DNA of 64,000 bases from Diphasiastrum complanatum (Eukaryota > Streptophyta > Lycopodiopsida > Lycopodiales > Lycopodiaceae): positions 16,954,870 through 17,018,869 of the forward strand of contig CM055095.1 of the NCBI GenBank assembly GCA_029204225.1. The letters are read 5' to 3'. Under the pieces are notes generated by a model that saw nothing but the letters and a program-made list of their open reading frames with translations, was not told where the DNA came from and did not search any database. The translations under genes were made by a program, and so were the position numbers. Of this stretch, positions 23,922 through 34,905 are shown in pieces (the stretch's first letter is position 1; each line of letters opens with the position of its first letter).

Positions 23922-24824
23922 TGTTGGATTTTAATGCTCAAGCTCAAATCATCTGGTAATGAGCATCTTGAAAAGCCCCTGTACATATTTATTTTCAGAA
24001 AAGAACAAAATTATGAAAGCTCGAATTTCCAACAAAGGATCGAAAAAAATCGGATTCAAATTTTTCTGACCCAAGCTTATTTTTCCGAACCAATGTCAAT
24101 CTTGTCAAAGAGAGACTTTTCAAACCTGTTCGATTTGGATCTATTCTAATTTTTTCAAGTACTTTCAAACATGTTTGGTTCGAATCTGTTCTAATTTATC
24201 CAGGCATCTTTGACCTTGGATCGGATCAGGTCTAATTTTTTCAACCCTGGAAAAATTCGAGCCTATATATATTTTTCGACCCAATGTATAATTTTTGACC
24301 CTTTGTATTGTCAACTCGAAAATCCGACCCACGTCGCAACGTTGACAGTCCGCCTACCTCTGTACATAACTCACTACAAAAAAAACGGCGGCTACCTACT
24401 ACATGACAATTGTAGTTAATCAATTAGATGAATGTCAACTTTCAATGTATTGATCATCTGACTTCCAATCATCAAGGAAGATCTACTGGAGTCAGCGCTT
24501 TTATCAGGTTATCATCCTGCAGGCATTTTGTTGTAAATAGCTAGGTTGTAGTTTTTGAATATCGAGTTAAGTTATCATCAAACTCAGTTGAAGACTGATT
24601 AGCGCCCATTGTTTTGCGCCAACTTCAAGCTCATGTACTCAGTTTTGATCATTATCAAAGTGCATTTTTGTGTCTACACTACTATCTTGTTCCATTGCGC
24701 ATTGTAGTTACTTTTGATTCATCTTGAACTCGTTTACTGGTAACTGTCGCATTTCCGATCCACAGCATGTACCACCAGCTCTACACGTCCGCTACAAGAT
24801 ATCATTTTTCTCTGATGTCCTACA
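23922..24824 (+). repeat. 3' LTR of the Copia element
   Basis: Starts TGTTGGATTTTAATGC directly after the polypurine tract and ends CCTACA. Homologous in order to 62339-63177. It contains CTCGAATTT, TCCGACCC and GACCCTTTGTATTGTCA words, the apparent seeds of minisatellites elsewhere in the window. Confidence 0.85.
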
Positions 24825-24904
24825 GTTATTAGAGTCAATCAATCATTATATCCATCATAAACAATGCTTAAAAAAATGCAAAGTTGCTATCACAAAAGTT
24901 GTTA

Positions 24905-25558
24905 TCACAAAGTTGTCAGGTCGGGTCGGGTCGGGCGTGTTCAACTTTGGATCGGGTCGGGTTAGGTCTAATTTATTCAAGCGTGTTCAACCTTCGATCG
25001 GATCGGGTCTAACTTTTTCGACCCTGGTTCCCAGTGTATAAATCTGACCCTTTGTGAATTATTTGACCCTTTGTATATTTTTCGATACCGTTAATCAGAA
25101 AATCCAACCCACATACTGTCAAAATAATGCTACCTTCTGTGAGACTGTAAGTAGATTAACATAGGATTCCAATGCACTGATTATCTAACATCCAGTGGAG
25201 TCAACGCCCTTACATACATCTTTTGTAACAATGTACGGGCATTATTCTGCAATGATGATCAATGGTTAAAGTAGTTTTGTAGAATCAGTTAGTCAGAATT
25301 TCAATATTCCAATATTTTGCTATCAACAAACTCAACTGAAGCATGGTTGTTGTGCCTACTGATTTGCGTCCAACTTCAAGCTCTTGTACCCACATTTTGA
25401 TGATTATCAGAGTGCAAGTTTTGTCTACACGATCTGTTCTATTGCGCATTTTGGTATTTGATTTCATCTTGAATGCATTGTTGGTAGCTGTTGCACTTCC
25501 GATCCACTACACCACTTGCTCCACTTCCGCTGCACCACAATTTCACCGATTTCCTACA
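24905..25558 (+). repeat. Second, 5'-truncated LTR of the same Copia family
   Basis: Aligns with the distal part of 62339-63177 (shared GTGTATAAATCTGACCC and CATTTTGGTATTTGATTTC) and ends TTCCTACA. It is followed by a PBS rather than by host DNA, so it is the 5' LTR of another copy or part of a tandem LTR arrangement. The (GTCGG)n-like start (24907-24965) marks the truncation. Confidence 0.8.
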
Positions 25559-25570
25559 TGGTATCAGAGC
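25559..25570 (+). other. Primer binding site (initiator-Met tRNA), Copia
   Basis: TGGTATCAGAGC, an exact match to the plant consensus, begins right after the LTR end. A second similar word (TGGTATCAGAGT) lies at about 25595. Confidence 0.85.
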
Positions 25571-26867
25571 TCAGCTCTCTGATCGTGTAGAACATGGTAT
25601 CAGAGTGGGTGACTCAATAATCTGCATTTCCATTGCGGATTCAGTCTTGTTTTTGCCAAGTCTTCATCTTAGCAAGTGCACATCCAACAATATCTCATTA
25701 TTGTTGTTTCTACCAACGATATCCTACCAAATACTAGAATGGATTCTACCTCTAGTTCCTGAGTTGTAAAGAAATTTCAGACAATGCTGAGAAGCATCGT
25801 GTGTCATAAGATTAGAATACAAAATCATCCTAGCTGATGAGTTAGAGTTCTGAAGTGATTTTCAAGTCCATTTTGGGACAATATAGGGTTACTATCAACG
25901 ACTAACAACAATGTATAGATGCCCTAATTTGATTGTCATGAAGGCTTATTAAGACCAAAAGCACCAATAGATGTAAAAGAGATCACATAATTTTGTTTGA
26001 GCTTTGTGAACAAAAATTAGCTACAATTTGGTCCATTTGCAATAAAGACACAAAAACATTACCATAAACAAAATTCAACTTCAGCTATCATACACGACGC
26101 GTTTGTGATCAATTTGGCTTTTTTATTTCAAGACAAAAATCAACGTCCTCTCATCCAGAATACGTTTATGAATTAAGAAGAAATTTTTATAACAGTTCTC
26201 TCTTCCGGATCAATCTCATGATCCATGTGGGTGCCGGCCTCCTTGACCAGCCACTTGATATGCGACTTGTGTTCTCGTTGTCAGATGCACAACAAACATT
26301 AATTCAAGATTAATTATCACAAGGATGCAAACTGGACTTCAAAATTATTACAAAGGAGCGATCATTGTATGCATCTTAACCTTGTATACATATTAGCAAT
26401 CATTCTGTGAGCTCTTAAAAATTCTATTTGTGGCACTTTAGCTTGAAAGTGAATTCTTGCAAATAAAAGGAGGCAAAAAGCCTAGCCTCTTTTGGAAAAT
26501 TCACACGAACTCCAAGATACATGTTACCGTTATGTACTATTCGCTAGTTTTAACAGAAGGTCACTGAGCTCATTATATTAAAAATGCTTATGTGATAGTT
26601 TTGAGCTGAAAGCTTTTTCCATTCCACACAAATTCCTGACTTAATTTACAGCTTGCCTAGATGATCACGAAAAAGCAAGCCCTATACTGACCATGAAGAG
26701 CTCACTTGATCATTCTGTCTCTAGCATGCATTAGCTTTTGCTCGCTTTTGTGGTAAAAGGGTGGACCAGAACACGTTCAATGATGGGAGATGGAAAGAGG
26801 ATAGTTGTGCTTCTGCTCAGCTTGATACATCACTTGATGCGTGCTCTCGTGTGCTATCTCAGCCATA
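25571..26867. other. No gene recognised downstream of the PBS
   Basis: AT-rich with no gag or other motif found. The internal region expected after the PBS is absent or decayed beyond recognition. Confidence 0.5.
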
Positions 26868-27268
26868 ATTTCGTCCTGTTATCCAAAACCATGAGGGATT
26901 GTTTCAATGCACACAACAATAACGCATTTCCACACAGTGGTCTTCCCGGACAGAACAGACATCGGCTCCCGCTCATCTCTCATCAACTTGACGAACAGAG
27001 TCTGCAGAGACAACCCAAATGATCACGTTTTCCTCCACGAGTACACTACCCATTGCCCATTTTGTGCTATTCAACATCGCCACCAACACAGTCCGCCCGC
27101 TTTGGAGACACATGGTGTAGCTCAGGCGCATTCCTTCCCAATGGTACTCTCATGCAAACAGGAGACGATTGCGATGGCTTTAAGAAGCATGGTGCAGCTC
27201 ATGCGCATCCCTTCCCAATGGTACTCTCATGCAAACAGGAGGCGATTACGACATTATGCAAAAACAAG
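26868..27268 (+). pseudogene. Glyoxal oxidase (galactose-oxidase-like) N-terminal fragment
   Basis: Across three frames the plus strand reads ELLSK-like sequence, then MHTTITHFHTVVFPDRTDIG, CRDNPNDHVFLHEYT, AHFVLFNIATNTVRPLW and DTWCSSGAFLPNGTLMQTG. These match in order the start of the plant glyoxal oxidase catalytic domain (SMH, VVxFDRT, DCxAHSVxYD, TDTWCSSGAxLPNGTLxQTGG). At least two frameshifts and a TGA just before GIVSMHT break it. A 77-bp segment (27111-27187) is duplicated in tandem (27188-27264). The copper-radical site, encoded further downstream in the family, is not present. Fragment only, probably captured or left by deletion. Confidence 0.8.
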
Positions 27269-27539
27269 ATGGACATATACCTTGGCTCTTCCTTAAGAAG
27301 ATTGCACTTGGGTGAATTCCCAAGTTGTAACCATGTAAAATTATATGTAATTAAAAGTCAAGTTGAAACCTTGTATCACCTACCTCCCACCTATGTCATT
27401 TTTGTGATTGCGGGATTAATTGGAGCTCAAACCCTCGGATTTCTATCTCACTCTCAGATCACCACACAAACACAAACACACTCTCTCTCTCTCCCTCTCT
27501 CACTGTTTCCCATATGTCAGAATGGCTGATCAGTACTTT
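27269..27539. other. No gene recognised
   Basis: Ends in a short (CT)n tract near 27480-27500. Confidence 0.5.
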
Positions 27540-27790
27540 TGCATGTCATAGTATTTGTGGCCAATTGTCTATGCATGTCAGATGTAGAGCTTGCATGTCA
27601 TAGCATCAGTGGCCAATTGTCTATGCATGTCAGATGTAGAGCTTGCATGTCATAGCATCAGTGGCCTATTGTCTTTGCATGTCAGATCTAGAGCTTGCAT
27701 GTCATGCCATCAGTGGCCTATTGTCTGTGCATGTCAGATTTAGAGTTTGCATGTCAGATTTGAAGTTTGCATGTCACATCATGCATTGTC
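27540..27790. repeat. 52-bp tandem repeat, about four copies plus decayed ones
   Basis: Units start TGCATGTCATAGCATCAGTGG and contain a second TGCATGTCAGAT about 32 bases later. Copies begin at about 27540, 27592, 27644 and 27696. Isolated GCATGTCA words continue to about 27925. Confidence 0.88.
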
Positions 27791-29034
27791 GAATGACCAT
27801 GCATGTCACTTCATGACTGTTGCATGTCAAGAATCTATGAACCCTTATGATTGCATGTAAAGAATCTAAGATCCATTGGGATCACATGACAAGAATCTAA
27901 GATCCAACATGATTGCATGTCAGAAAGGTTGAGACTGATAAAGAGATGTCTATGCTTTTGTTAAGCTAGATATGGAACTAAGATCATTGAATATGAACTA
28001 AGACTATGTTAAGTTGATGTCCTATATCTGAGATCCCTATTGGAATCCATTGTATATGTAATTGGCATTGGCCAATTGGATTTGAATAATGATAAGAAAA
28101 GAATCCTTCAGAGGAAGGGGGGGGGGGGGTCCCATCTTGACCCCTCAGTGCTTCCGCTATTGTGTGAATGAATCTTTGTGATGCAATGTTTTTCGAGTTT
28201 TGATTTAAAATTTTATTGATTTTCATTAAGTTGATTTGAGACTAGCCTTATGTGAATGATTAAGCCAATTAAATCTTTTGGCCTTTAAGAACTTAGGACA
28301 TGCCTTCACCCTCGAGTTCACACTTAATCTTCAGTTTGCTTTCACAAATGGATAAGCAATCATTCATTTACAGTTTAGCATGCCTAGATTGCATTATGGT
28401 TGAGAAATAGAGTAGATGTTGCCCAATTTTCCTCTAAACTAAGAATTTGCAAGTTTGGCCATCGAATTTTTCCGACACAAAGATCGAAATCAAGAATCAG
28501 AATTTTTCAATACCAAATCGACTCGAAAAGTGCGTAGTTCTTTGATACCAATAGTCAGAATTTTCGATCACGGCTCGACTCAAAAAAATTGTAATTTTTC
28601 CCAAATCAGATTTTTCGATATCAACAATCAGAATTTTCGATGCCCAAAAATCAAAATTTTTCGATATTTCCAAAATCAAAATGTTCCGATATTGGATTAA
28701 CTCGAAAAATTTATAGTTTTTCAATACCCCAAATCAGATTTTTTGATACCAACAGTCCAAATCGACTCAAAAAATTCGTACATCGGCCACCCGTTAAAGA
28801 GGAGATACTAAATTTCTAGCTGATTCAATGAGGTAGATGGCCTGCCTCTACATTTAGCTCACGTAAGCATTAAGTTCTTATTACTCGCTGTTAGGCATTT
28901 CCAGAGACAACACAAACGTCGTTTTGCACAAGTTGAACATGCTCTTGAGTCCCAAGATCTCAAGAAAATGTGTTATTAGTTTCGATAGGGAATCAGAACG
29001 TCAATCAATATTTATCCTTAGAAAACACTCGATT

Positions 29035-30085
29035 TTTTTTTTTCAAAAAAGATCGTATTTTCCCAATGACTCGAATTTTTGAAATTACTCAAATTTTTGG
29101 AACGACTCAAATTTTTGAAAAGAATCAAATTTTTGGAAAGACTCGAATTTTTGGAAAGACTCGAAATTTTCCAATGACTCGAACTTTTCGGATGACTCGA
29201 ATTTTCCTAGATTCGAAATTTTGGAACGACTCGAATTTTTGGAACGACTCAAATTTTTCCAATGAGTTGATTTTTTGTAACGACTCAAATTTTTCTAGAC
29301 TCGAATTTTTGGAACGACTCAATTTTTTCCAATGACTCAATTTTTTGTAACGACTCGAATTCTTCGCGACTCGAATTTTTGGAACGACTCGAATTTTTGC
29401 AATCGATCGAATTTTTCCAAAAAATCGTATTTTTCCAATCGATCAAATTTTTTCAATGACTTGAATTTTGCCAATGATTCAATTTTTTTGGAGGATTCGA
29501 ATTTTTTGAGACTCAATTTTTTTTTGAAAAGACTCTATTTTTTTTAAAGACTCGATTTTTTTTGTTGAGTCGAATTTTTCCAATGACTCGAATTTTTCGA
29601 ACTACTCCAATTTTTGAAACGACTCGAATTTTTTTTGGAACAACTCGAATTTTTGAAAAGACTCGAATTTTTCAAAATGATCAAATTTTTTCAATGACTC
29701 GAATTTTTCCACTGCTCGAATTTTTTCAAAGGAGGGAATTTTTCAAATGACTCGCATTTTCCTAAGATTCGAATATTTTCAGCTACTCAAATTTTTCCAA
29801 ATAATCAAATTTTTAAAAAATCTCGAATTTTTTCGACGACTCGAATTTTTTCGAAGACTCGAAGTTTTTCGAAAGATAAGACTGTCAACTCAAATTTTTA
29901 CGGAGGATCGAAAGACCCTTTGTATTGTCACGTCAAATTTTTTAAAAGACTTGAATTTTTTTGAAGACTAGAATTTCTTCGAAGACTCGATTTTTTCAAA
30001 AGACTCAATTTTTTTTTCAAAGACTCAAACTTTTTCAAAGGCTCAAATTTTTTCTGAAGACTCGAATTTTTCCAAAGACTCGAGA
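29035..30085. repeat. ACTCGAATTTTT minisatellite
   Basis: Dozens of imperfect 14-19 bp units of the form (A/C)GACTCGAATTTTT plus 2-5 variable bases. Near 29911 it includes GACCCTTTGTATTGTCA, which is identical to a stretch of the Copia LTR at about 24297. Confidence 0.9.
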
Positions 30086-30118
30086 TCGGCCATCATCCAA
30101 ATCATCGGCCGCCACCTA

Positions 30119-30161
30119 GATCGGCCTCCATTGCCCGTCAACGACGGGCACTCTTTACTAG
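30119..30161 (+). mobile_element. Helitron 3' terminus A
   Basis: An 8-bp perfect stem TGCCCGTC/GACGGGCA (30132-30139 and 30143-30150, loop AAC), then CTCTTTA, then terminal CTAG (30158-30161), with T as the next base. A hairpin a few bases upstream of CTRR and insertion before T is the diagnostic Helitron 3' end. The sequence just upstream (CGGCCGCCACCTAGATCGG) is shared with the other copies. Confidence 0.85.
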
Positions 30162-30350
30162 TCTATATACATATATTTAAACTTATGTACAGTTTTGCGC
30201 ATGTGTATGGGTGCACCATGCATGCTCCTCCCCTCACCCATGCATACACATTTTGTGAACTAAAAAAAACTTGGAGAGGAAGATGCATGTATGAGAAAAA
30301 GCATGCATGGCCCTCCTCTCCATGCATGCATATACATGCATGGCCATCCT
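30162..30350. repeat. GCATG-rich fold-back module, copy 1
   Basis: Begins TCTATATACATATATTTAAA, then TGTATGGGTGCACC, CACCCATGCATACACA and two GGAGGATGCATG/CATGCATGCATATACAT arms able to pair. Copies occur at 32435-32634 and 51061-51225, with a partial one at 52775-52850. Confidence 0.75.
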
Positions 30351-31264
30351 CCCATGAGGGGGGGGTCCCCATCTTGACCCCTCAGTGCTTCCGCTATTGT
30401 GTGAATGAATCTTTGTGATGCAATGTTTTTCGAGTTTTGATTTAAAATTTTATTGATTTTCATTAAGTTGATTTGAGACTAGTCTTATGTGAATGATTAA
30501 GCCAATTAAATCTTTTGGCCTTTAAGAACTTAGGACATGCCTTCACCCTCGAGTTCACACTTAATCTTCAGTTTGCTTTCACAAATGGATAAGCAATCAT
30601 TCATTTACAGTTTAGTATGCCTAGATTGCATTATGGTTGAGAAATAGAGTAGATGTTGCCCAATTTTCCTCTATAACTAAGAATTTGCAAGTTTGGCCAT
30701 CGAATTTTTCCGACACAAAGATCGAAATCAAGAATCAGAATTTTTCAATACCAAATCGACTCGAAAAGTGCGTAGTTCTTTGATACCAATAGTCAGAATT
30801 TCGATAACGGCTCGACTCAAAAAAATTGTAATTTTTCCCAAATCAGATTTTTCGATATCAACAATCAGAATTTTCGATGCCCAAAAATCAAAATTTTTCG
30901 ATATTTCCAAAATCAAAATGTTCCGATATTGGATTAACTCGAAAAATTTATAGTTTTTCAATACCCCAAATCAGATTTTTTGATACCAACAGTCCAAATC
31001 GACTCAAAAAATTCGTACATCGGCCACCCGTCAAAGAGGAGATACTAAATTTCTAGCTGATTCGATGAGGTAGATGGCCTGCCTCTACATTTTACTCACG
31101 TAAGCATTAAGTTCTTATTACTCGCTGTTAGGCATTTCCAGAGACAACACAAACGTTGTTTTGCACAAGTCGAACATGCTCTTGAGTCCCAAGATCTCAA
31201 GAAAATGTGTTATTAGTTTCGATAGGGAATCAGAACGTCAATCAATATTTATCCTTAGAAAACA

Positions 31265-32355
31265 CTCGATTTTTTTTTTCAAAAAAGATCGTATTTTTCC
31301 AATGACTCGAATTTTTGAAATTACTCAAATTTTTGGAACGACTCAAATTTTTGAAAAGAATCGAATTTTTGGAAAGACTCGAATTTTTGGAAAGACTCGA
31401 AATTTCCCAATGACTCGAACTTTTCGGATGACTCGAATTTTCCTAGATTCGAATTTTTGGAACGACTCGAATTTTTGGAACGACTCAAATTTTTCCAATG
31501 AGTCGATTTTTTGTAACGACTCGAATTTTTCTAGACTCGAATTTTTGGAACGACTCGAATTTCTGGAACAACTCAAATTTTTCCAATGACTCAATTTTTT
31601 GTAACGACTCGAATTCTTCGCGACTCGAATTTTTGGAACGACTCGAATTTTTGGAAAGACTTGAATTTTTGCAATCGATCGAATTTTTCCAAAAAATCGT
31701 ATTTTTCCAATCGATCAAATTTTTTCAATGACTTGAATTTTGTCAATGATTCAATTTTTTTGGAGGATTCGAATTTTTTGAGACTCAATTTTTTTTTGAA
31801 AAGACTCTATTTTTTTTTAAAGACTCGATTTTTTTTGTTGAGTCGAATTTTTCCAATGACTCGAATTTTTCGAACTACTCCAATTTTTGAAACGACTCAA
31901 ATTTTTTTTGGAACAACTCGAATTTTTGAAAAGACTCGAATTTTTCAAAATGATCAAATTTTTTCAATGACTCAAATTTTTCCACTGCTCGAATTTTTTC
32001 AAAGGAGGGAATTTTTCAAATGACTCGCATTTTCCTAAGATTCGAATCTTTTCAGCTACTCAAATTTTTCCAAATAATCAAATTTTTAAAAAATCTCGAA
32101 TTTTTTCGATGACTCGAATTTTTTCGAAGACTCGAATTTTTTCGAAAGATTAAACTGTCAACTCAAATTTTTACGGAGGATCGAAAGACCTTTTTTATTG
32201 TCACGTCAAATTTTTTAAAAGACTTGAATTTTTTTGAAGACTAGAATTTCTTCGAAGACTCGATTTTTTCAAAAGACTCAATTTTGTTTTCAAAGACTCA
32301 AACTTTTTCAAAGGCTCAAATTTTTTCTGAAGACTCGAATTTTTCCAAAGACTCG
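31265..32355. repeat. ACTCGAATTTTT minisatellite, second copy
   Basis: Same array as 29035-30085, with a small gain of units. Confidence 0.9.
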
Positions 32356-32391
32356 AGATCGGCCATCATCCAAATCATCGGCCGCCACCTA

Positions 32392-32434
32392 GATCGGCCT
32401 CCATTGCCCGTCAATGACGGGCACTCTTTACTAG
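32392..32434 (+). mobile_element. Helitron 3' terminus B
   Basis: Stem TGCCCGTC/GACGGGCA at 32405-32412 and 32416-32423 (loop AAT), CTCTTTA, then CTAG at 32431-32434. It is followed at once by TCTATATACATATATTTAAA, which itself looks like a Helitron 5' end (TC...). Confidence 0.85.
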
Positions 32435-32634
32435 TCTATATACATATATTTAAACTTATGTACAGTTTTGCGCATGTGTATGGGTGCACCATGCATGCTC
32501 CTCCCCTCACCCATGAATACACATTTTGTGAACTAAAAAAAACTTGGAGAGGAAGATGCATGTATGAGAAAAAGTATGCATGGCCCTCCTCTCCATGCAT
32601 GCATATACATGCATGGCCATCCTCCCATGAGGCA
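32435..32634. repeat. GCATG-rich fold-back module, copy 2
   Basis: Near-identical to 30162-30350, as part of the tandem duplication. Confidence 0.75.
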
Positions 32635-32903
32635 CCCTACTCCTCCTATGTCATCCTCCTCCCGCCCGCTCCCAACGTTTAAAAAAAACGAAAAAATCTT
32701 TCTTATTCTCGCTCGCCCTCCTCTTCGTCGCGCCAGCACCATCCATCGTTCCAGAGCCTTCTGTTCGCCAGCCCGTTGTGGCCCTTGCTTATTCATGTTT
32801 GGATTCTAATCTCAGGTTTGGCTTTCAAGTGCTATGTATGTTAGATTTGCTTATTATTATTCTTCCTCATATTTGGACTGGTTTTGGGAGTATCTTGAAT
32901 CGG

Positions 32904-33190
32904 CTAACTTTTGTGTGTACGCGGATCGTTGGCTGCCACAACTTTCCAGAGGTCATCCACATTAGAAACCTCCACTGAAGGAATTTCTGAGACACATGCG
33001 GAGACATTTCTTGGGAATGAAATGTTAACAAAGAGTCTCCTGCCACCCACTGCATCCAAAGCAGCCTTAAGGCTTGAGACTTCCTTTTTAAAAAACAAAG
33101 GGCTTTCAGAAGTAGTAGTTATGAAAATCACACCTGCTTTTCCAACACATCGCAGCAATTCAATAGAGACTGGTACACCCAAGGGCGCCC
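32904..33190 (-). pseudogene. Glutamyl-tRNA reductase fragment
   Basis: The minus-strand frame reads AGVIFITTTSESPLFFKKEV, DAVGGRRLFVNISFPRNVSAC, VSEIPSVEVSNVDDLWKVV and AAN. These match in order the NADPH-domain block of plant GluTR (VIFTSTxSExPLFxKEHV, VGGxRLFVDISVPRNVxxCVxE, VYNVDDLKEVVAAN). The enzyme reduces glutamyl-tRNA to start plastid tetrapyrrole synthesis. Similarity ends abruptly after VVAAN and before SIELL, so this is a piece of about 95 codons with no catalytic Cys domain. It is open throughout but lies among repeats, so it is a captured or pseudogenic exon, not a gene. Confidence 0.85.
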
Positions 33191-34570
33191 AAGGGCGGAG
33201 GCCAGAGGGCACATGGTCTTCCGCGGGCGGAAGGGCCGAGGAGCCGGCCCTTCCCTTCCGTGAATTCCGTTTTTACATTTTTTTTTTTGACGTAAACTTC
33301 CGGAAGGTGCGTGTAAAAAAAAATTTATCAAAAAAAAATTTACCCCACAGATTACGTTCTGTGAGGCATCACCATTTAATTTGTGAAAATTTAAAACACA
33401 TTTATGTGTTGTTTAATGGAGCTTTTTTTACTCTCAAGAGTCAATATCAAAACAGATTCAATGTGGAAGGTGAACCATTTATTCATGTCGTTTTTATGCT
33501 ATGTCTAGCAATGTCACCTTCTCTCCAATTGCCACATAGAGGTGATGAAGGATGAGGCATGAGCTCACATGCCAAGTGGATTTGATATTTGTTTCATTTG
33601 AATGATGGAAGAAGCTAAGCTAATGGATTGGAACTTCCTTACTATGTGCCCTTCATCAAAACCATTGCGGAAGTTTGAGACAACAAACTTTGCAGGTTCA
33701 CAGCTCGCCATGATTTTAGGTCAACATCATTTGTAATTGAAATACGTTCCTGAACGAAGATTATTTACTGATAACAGTCGCTTCGAATTAACAGAATTCC
33801 GACTGATTACTTTCACACTCATCCCACAACAATTCTATACTCCTTGGAGGGACTACAAAGTTTGGTGGATTGGAACAGGAACTTGAATTTTCAATTTAAA
33901 GATGGCTCATTTTTTAGAGCTTGCATGCGTCTATAGTTTGCGTACTCATGCACACAGGCAATCAGAAATGCCATGAATTTTTCAACTCCATTCTCCCCAG
34001 GCTCAACCCTAACACACACACACACACACAACCCCCCCCCCCCCGGCTGGGGCTTTTGAGCACGCCCCACACGAGGGAGGGGTTTGGCCCCAGTGCCCTC
34101 CAGCAGCAGACACGTGTCAGCCACTGGGTGATCATCAAAAATCAGGGTGCGCCTGCTTTTCGCGAGTGAAGCCAGCGCCAGGCACCTGCGGGTGGCGTCG
34201 GGCAGCGTGGAGCTGGGCTGGGGACGCCGGGCATGGCAAGTTGGCGTCGGGCAGCCAGGAGCCGGGGCGCCGGACAGTGCACGGGATAGCCGGACAGGGC
34301 GGATGGCGTCAGGCAGGGCAGGAGCAGGCAGCGCTGGGCAAGGCGGATGGCGCCGGGTATCCCAGTGCCTAGCCATACACACACATGCAAGGAGGGGAGT
34401 TTCTATATATATCCCCTCCTGAAAAAATGCTGATAATGCTTATGGGATAGAAATTGGCTGCCTGGACACATGGCGTCCAGGCAGCCAAATTAAAAAAAAA
34501 AAAAATTGTGTGGTTGAGAGCCCACCGGGGCCAAACGGCCATCTGTGTGGGCCGTGCTCGCAAGATGCAA
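33191..34570. other. No gene recognised; GC-rich patch
   Basis: Includes (AC)n at about 34014-34030, poly(C) at 34031-34044 and GC-rich sequence (34150-34370) with repeated GGCG(T/C)C words. Open frames here are composition artefacts. Confidence 0.5.
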
Positions 34571-34579
34571 GCCCCCCCC

Positions 34580-34580
34580 T

Positions 34581-34617
<37 letters not shown>

Positions 34618-34905
34618 TGTGACACCCCCTCCCTGAGGCCCTCCCAAAAAATGCGACCCCTTCGGCCCTCCCGAAAAATGAGACCCATCGACCCACCCCT
34701 GAAATATGACACCTTTGGCCCTCCCGTCAATCCTCCCTTCAGTCCTCCCTTCAACCCGAAAAATGCGACCCATGCAAATGCCCTCTCCCTTCGGCCCTCC
34801 CCAAAAATACGACACCTTTGTCCCTCCCTTCAACCCTCCCTTCAACTCATTCGGCCCTCCCCGAAAACTACGAGACCCCCTCCCTTCGGCCAAAAAATGC
34901 CTTGC
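34580..34905. repeat. (CA)n followed by CGGCCCTCCC(G/C)AAAAATG repeats
   Basis: (CA)n at 34580-34614, then about eight imperfect 25-35 bp units with CCCTCCC and AAAATGCGACCC words to about 34900. Confidence 0.75.

Larger units (their letters stand above)
28126..30357 (+). repeat. Tandem duplication, unit 1 (Helitron-related)
   Basis: From the poly(G)-TCCCATCTTGACCCC start to CATCCTCCCATGAG before the next poly(G). It is nearly identical to 30363-32634, with an offset of 2237 bases at the left end and 2273 at the right. Contents in order: unique AT-rich sequence, TCGA-containing motif block (28455-28790), Helitron-like segment (about 28787-28830), minisatellite (29035-30085), Helitron 3' end (30119-30161) and fold-back module (30162-30350). 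No gene. The open frames are artefacts of repeat periodicity. Confidence 0.9.
30363..32634 (+). repeat. Tandem duplication, unit 2 (Helitron-related)
   Basis: Second copy of 28126-30357. The main length difference is extra minisatellite units near 31640-31680. It ends at CATCCTCCCATGAG, after which the sequence becomes unrelated. Base differences are few, which suggests recent duplication. Confidence 0.9.

Noticed and set aside
27540-27790. CRISPR-like array of spaced repeats
   Set aside because: Whole 52-bp units are repeated without unique spacers, and the setting is a plant nuclear genome.
28970-30000. Phe/Arg/Thr-rich open frames (TRIFETT, FESFQKFES types), also at 31161-32023 and 35523-36296
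   Set aside because: They follow the minisatellite period on both strands. The repeat unit lacks stops by chance; there is no protein family and no codon signal.
33891-34390. Pro/Arg/Ala-rich frames on both strands near 34 kb
   Set aside because: The GC-rich patch produces overlapping frames on both strands; no motif was seen.
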